Source of the DNA: DASXSB01 sp036506275
GTDB lineage: Bacteria; Methylomirabilota; Methylomirabilia; Rokubacteriales; CSP1-6
Assembly (NCBI GenBank): GCA_036506275.1
Contig: DASXSB010000134.1
Span: 1 to 53,123, forward strand
Length of the DNA: 53,123 bases
Direction of reading: 5' to 3'
The position numbers and the translations under genes are program-made. The notes beneath the pieces are model-generated. The model was not told where the DNA came from and made no database searches. It was given only the letters and a program-made list of their open reading frames with translations. Of this stretch, positions 50,981 to 53,123 are shown piece after piece (the stretch's first letter is position 1; each line of letters starts with the position of its first letter).

Positions 50981-51337
50981 GTGGCCGAACGAGCAGTGCG
51001 CCATGTCCGACGGTTCCTGGGCCAGCGTCTCCGGGCCCTTCGCAAGCAGAAGGGGTTCAGCCAGGAACGCTTGGGCCGTCGCGCCGGCCTCAGCGGGAAG
51101 TTCATCGGCGAAGTGGAACGCGGCGAGAAGTCCATTTCCGTCGATAGCCTCTATCACCTCGCAACGGCCCTCGAGACACCGCTCCGCGAGCTGATCGACG
51201 TGCGCGCGGACAAGGCGGGCGCGGTGCCGACCGAGGAGGCCGAGAAGATCTTCGCCCTCATCAGCGGCCGCCGGCGCCCCGACGACGTCCACCGCGCCTA
51301 CGAAGTCCTCCGCGCCATGTTCGGCGGCAAGACCTGA
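50981..51337 (+). CDS. XRE-family helix-turn-helix regulator
   Basis: A 118-aa protein with a Cro/C1-type HTH (about residues 12-66): LGQRLRALRKQKGFSQERLGRRAGLSGKFIGEVERGEKSISVDSLYHLATAL. The C-terminal 45 residues are short and helical (EEAEKIFALISGRRRPDDVHRAYEVLRAMF). GTG 50981-50983 is taken as start; GTG 50924 would add 19 residues lying across the putative operator. Target genes unknown; the upstream dyads point to self-control and perhaps control of the Rieske genes. Confidence 0.82.
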   Translation: MAERAVRHVRRFLGQRLRALRKQKGFSQERLGRRAGLSGKFIGEVERGEKSISVDSLYHLATALETPLRELIDVRADKAGAVPTEEAEKIFALISGRRRPDDVHRAYEVLRAMFGGKT

Positions 51338-51368
51338 CCACCGCGCATCCGACCGAGGAGTACCGCGC

Positions 51369-51644
51369 ATGACAACGGACCACGTCTGGCTGGGGGTGGG
51401 ATTGGCGGGGCAGGCGTTCTTCTCCGCCCGCTTTCTCGTGCAGTGGATCGCCTCCGAGCGCCAGCGGCGCAGCGTGGTGCCGCGGCAGTTCTGGTTCTTC
51501 TCCATTGGTGGCGGGCTCACACTGCTCGCGTACGCGATCTATCGTGCCGATCCCGTCTTCATCATCGGCCAGGCGGCCGGGCTCTTCGTGTACGCGCGCA
51601 ATCTCTACTTTATCTATCGCGCGCCCGCACTTCCGTCCCATTGA
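51369..51644 (+). CDS. Lipid A biosynthesis N-terminal domain (LAB_N) membrane protein
   Basis: A 91-aa, three-TM protein: WLGVGLAGQAFFSARFLVQWIASERQRRSVVPRQFWFFSIGGGLTLLAYAIYRADPVFIIGQAAGLFVYARNLYF contains the LAB_N hallmark FFxRFxxQWxxSE and VP..FW..S. Found alone or fused to LpxB or glycosyltransferases; likely acts with lipid-carrier modification, but its role is undefined. GAGGAG lies about 10 nt before the ATG. Confidence 0.85.
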   Translation: MTTDHVWLGVGLAGQAFFSARFLVQWIASERQRRSVVPRQFWFFSIGGGLTLLAYAIYRADPVFIIGQAAGLFVYARNLYFIYRAPALPSH

Positions 51645-51648
51645 CGGG

Positions 51649-51657
51649 TGCTACAAT
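51649..51657 (+). promoter_or_regulatory. Extended -10 promoter element for the aminotransferase
   Basis: TGCTACAAT (hexamer 51652-51657) immediately after the LAB_N stop, 31 bases before the GTG start at 51688. No convincing -35. Confidence 0.5.
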
Positions 51658-51687
51658 GACGCCACCCTGCCGAGCGAGGAGAACGCG

Positions 51688-52902
51688 GTGACGATCAACT
51701 GGGCGAAAGGTCAGACGCGCCCCGTGCTCATGATCCCCGGTCCCACCGAGCTGCCGTTCCCGGTCATCCAGGCCATGAACCAGCCTCCCACCATCCAGTA
51801 CGACCGCACCTTCGACGAGGACGTGCTGGAGCCCACCACGGCCGCCCTCCGCGACGTGTTCCAGACGCGGGGCGAGGTCATCCTCCTTCCGGGCTCGGGT
51901 CGCACCGCCCTCGAGGCGGGGGCGCAGTCGGTCGTGGAGCCCGGTGATCGCGTGCTCGTGGTCGTCGCCGGTCAGTTCGGGCTCCTCATGCGGGAGATCA
52001 TGACCAGCGTGGGCGCGGAGGTGACGGAGTTTCCGCTCGAGCTCGGCGCCCGTCTCGACGTGGCGCGGCTCTCCGCGGAGGCGGAGCGCGTGCGACCGAA
52101 AGCCATCACGCTCGTCCACAACGAGACCTCCACCGGCAGCACGTATCCGGCCGCCGAGGTGGGACGCATCGCGCGCGAGGTGGGCGCGCTCTTCATGCTC
52201 GACACCGTCTCGTCGCTGGCCGGCATCGACGTCCGCACCGACGAGTGGAGCGTCGACCTCAACATGACCGGCTCGCAGAAGTGCCTGGGGGCGCCGCTCG
52301 GGATGGCGGTGGTGGCGGTGAGCGATCGCGCGTGGACGGCGATGGAAAAGCGCCGGCGGCCGAGCGGGAGCTACGTGTACGACCTCCACCGCTGGCGCGA
52401 ATGGTGGATCCCGACCACGCGCGGAGGCAAGGTGAAGCCGGGCGCGCCGCGCCGGCAGCCGATCTCCATTCCCACCCACCTCACCGCCGCCATGCGCGTG
52501 GCCGCGCAGCTGATCCTCGACGAAGGCCTCCCCCATCGCTTCCGGCGCCACGAGGCGGCGGCGGCCGCGCTCCGGAGCGGTCTCGCGGCCATGGATCTCG
52601 AGATGTTTCCCGACGCCGCCATCGTCTCCAACACGGTCTCCTGCGTGCGCACGCCCGCCGGCATCGAGCCGGCGGCGGTCGTCACCCACATGCGCGATCA
52701 CTACGGGATCCTCATCGGCACCGGCCTCGCCGAGATCCGCACCATCACGCTCCGCATCGGCACCATGGGAATGACGGCGAGCCCGCACTACGTGCTTCCC
52801 ACGCTGTCCGCCCTCGAGCTGACGCTGCGCGACCTCGGCGTCAAGACCGAGCCGGGAGCGGCGGTGGCAGCCGCCCAGCGCGCGTTCGCCGACAGCGCAT
52901 AG
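51688..52902 (+). CDS. Class V aminotransferase (serine/alanine-glyoxylate aminotransferase family)
   Basis: A 404-aa PLP enzyme: PVLMIPGPTELPFPVIQAMNQPP at the N-terminus, LLPGSGRTALEAGAQSVVEPGD, LFMLDTVSSLAGIDVRTDEW and the PLP-Lys site NMTGSQKCLGAPLGMA. It probably transfers an amino group between serine or alanine and glyoxylate or a related 2-oxoacid. GTG start 51688-51690 has GAGGAG about 8 nt upstream. The stop overlaps the start of a hydroxyacid dehydrogenase gene (TAGTG), consistent with a serine/hydroxypyruvate/glyoxylate pathway. Confidence 0.9.
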   Translation: MTINWAKGQTRPVLMIPGPTELPFPVIQAMNQPPTIQYDRTFDEDVLEPTTAALRDVFQTRGEVILLPGSGRTALEAGAQSVVEPGDRVLVVVAGQFGLLMREIMTSVGAEVTEFPLELGARLDVARLSAEAERVRPKAITLVHNETSTGSTYPAAEVGRIAREVGALFMLDTVSSLAGIDVRTDEWSVDLNMTGSQKCLGAPLGMAVVAVSDRAWTAMEKRRRPSGSYVYDLHRWREWWIPTTRGGKVKPGAPRRQPISIPTHLTAAMRVAAQLILDEGLPHRFRRHEAAAAALRSGLAAMDLEMFPDAAIVSNTVSCVRTPAGIEPAAVVTHMRDHYGILIGTGLAEIRTITLRIGTMGMTASPHYVLPTLSALELTLRDLGVKTEPGAAVAAAQRAFADSA

Positions 52903-53123
52903 TGGCCGATCCGCTCATCGTCGTTCCCGACGATTTCCCGTCGGTGTTCGAGGGCACGCCCGCCCACGAGCGCTGCCGTGGCCTCGGCGAGACGCGCGTC
53001 TACACGCAGCGAGGCGCCGAGGACGAAAGCGAGCTGATCCGGCGCCTCGACCGCGCGCGCGTCGCCATCAACATCCGCGCCCACGCCCGTTTCACGGACG
53101 GCGTGTTCGCCGCCTGCCCCAAG
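52902..53123 (+). CDS. D-2-hydroxyacid dehydrogenase, N-terminal part (cut by window edge)
   Basis: The first 74 codons from GTG 52902-52904 read VADPLIVVPDDFPSVFEGTPAHERCR and ...RVAINIRAHARFTDGVFAACPK, matching the N-terminal substrate-binding domain of the phosphoglycerate/2-hydroxyacid dehydrogenase family. The NAD-binding domain lies beyond the window. It is coupled to the aminotransferase by an overlapping stop/start. Confidence 0.75.
   Translation, partial: MADPLIVVPDDFPSVFEGTPAHERCRGLGETRVYTQRGAEDESELIRRLDRARVAINIRAHARFTDGVFAACPK

Noticed and set aside
51641..51657. TTGACG followed by TACAAT as a -35/-10 pair
   Set aside because: The spacer is only about 5 bases, far too short; the extended -10 alone is more plausible.

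Overview
The window is very GC-rich, gene-dense bacterial DNA. It holds about 54 protein genes, many overlapping by 1-14 bases (ATGA, GTGA and TGATG junctions), and no gap longer than 300 bases; the largest are about 224 bases (48572-48795) and 165 bases (17954-18118). I see no rRNA, tRNA, insertion sequence, phage or CRISPR array. Gene content suggests an uncultivated soil or sediment lineage of the Rokubacteria/Methylomirabilota kind: a branched-chain amino acid ABC cassette, CaiB and MaoC genes, a Pup gene, a UGSC selenoprotein, and DUF1537 kinase plus PdxA2. That placement is inference from gene content.

The most notable content is selenium biology. Three minus-strand genes contain an in-frame UGA that interrupts a conserved redox motif: selD (Sec17, at the left edge), a UGSC-family protein (Sec94, 16377-16907), and a DedA membrane protein fused to a rhodanese domain (Sec269, 39844-40848). 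Each UGA is followed by a stem-loop whose apical loop starts 20-22 nt downstream and has G as its first or second base, as expected for bacterial SECIS elements. A LysR regulator resembling selenium-metabolism-associated LysR proteins lies immediately upstream of selD. Ordinary gene calling would truncate or split all three selenoproteins.

Layout. 1-6.0 kb (minus): selD, lysR, fmdB-type zinc ribbon, pup, a two-domain dCTP deaminase, an MFS transporter and thrB. 6.0-7.4 kb (minus): ccdA and a TlpA-like thioredoxin. 7.5-14 kb (plus): DUF1537 kinase and PdxA2 (predicted D-threonate catabolism), an oligopeptide-type ABC binding protein with two permeases but no ATPase genes, and an isochorismatase-fold hydrolase. 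14-18 kb (minus): a 349-aa protein and the UGSC selenoprotein, then a YheT-like hydrolase without a usable canonical start at the expected place, and a TPR protein. 18.1-21.7 kb (plus): a 1184-aa zinc ribbon/class III cyclase/ATPase/TPR signalling protein. 21.7-24.7 kb: an MFS exporter, a FlK-like thioesterase, two MaoC hotdog proteins and a NUDIX hydrolase. 24.8-30.6 kb (plus): a livJHMGF-type ABC operon ending in an M20 amidohydrolase, with a good sigma70-like promoter.

30.7-33.8 kb: a lipoprotein, an endonuclease/exonuclease/phosphatase-fold protein and an alkaline-phosphatase-superfamily phosphodiesterase. 33.9-39.8 kb (plus): a tightly coupled operon of a tandem acyl-CoA dehydrogenase fusion whose halves carry complementary active-site motifs, a helical-repeat protein, a MaoC hydratase, a CaiB CoA-transferase and a divergent ClpS. 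39.8-43.4 kb (minus): the DedA-rhodanese selenoprotein, a UxaA/GarD-type dehydratase and a CDF efflux pump. 43.5-48.6 kb: an alpha/beta hydrolase, then (minus) a LysM/peptidoglycan-binding protein, a large OmpA plus HExxH protein, a small helical-repeat protein, and a sulfite-oxidase-fold protein. 48.8-53.1 kb: a NYN RNase-like protein, a four-TM holin-like protein, a DsbA-like thioredoxin, a Rieske ferredoxin, an XRE regulator with tandem dyads upstream, a LAB_N protein, a class V aminotransferase and the 5' end of a hydroxyacid dehydrogenase. Several promoters share an extended -10 of the form TGnTAnnnT close to the start codon.
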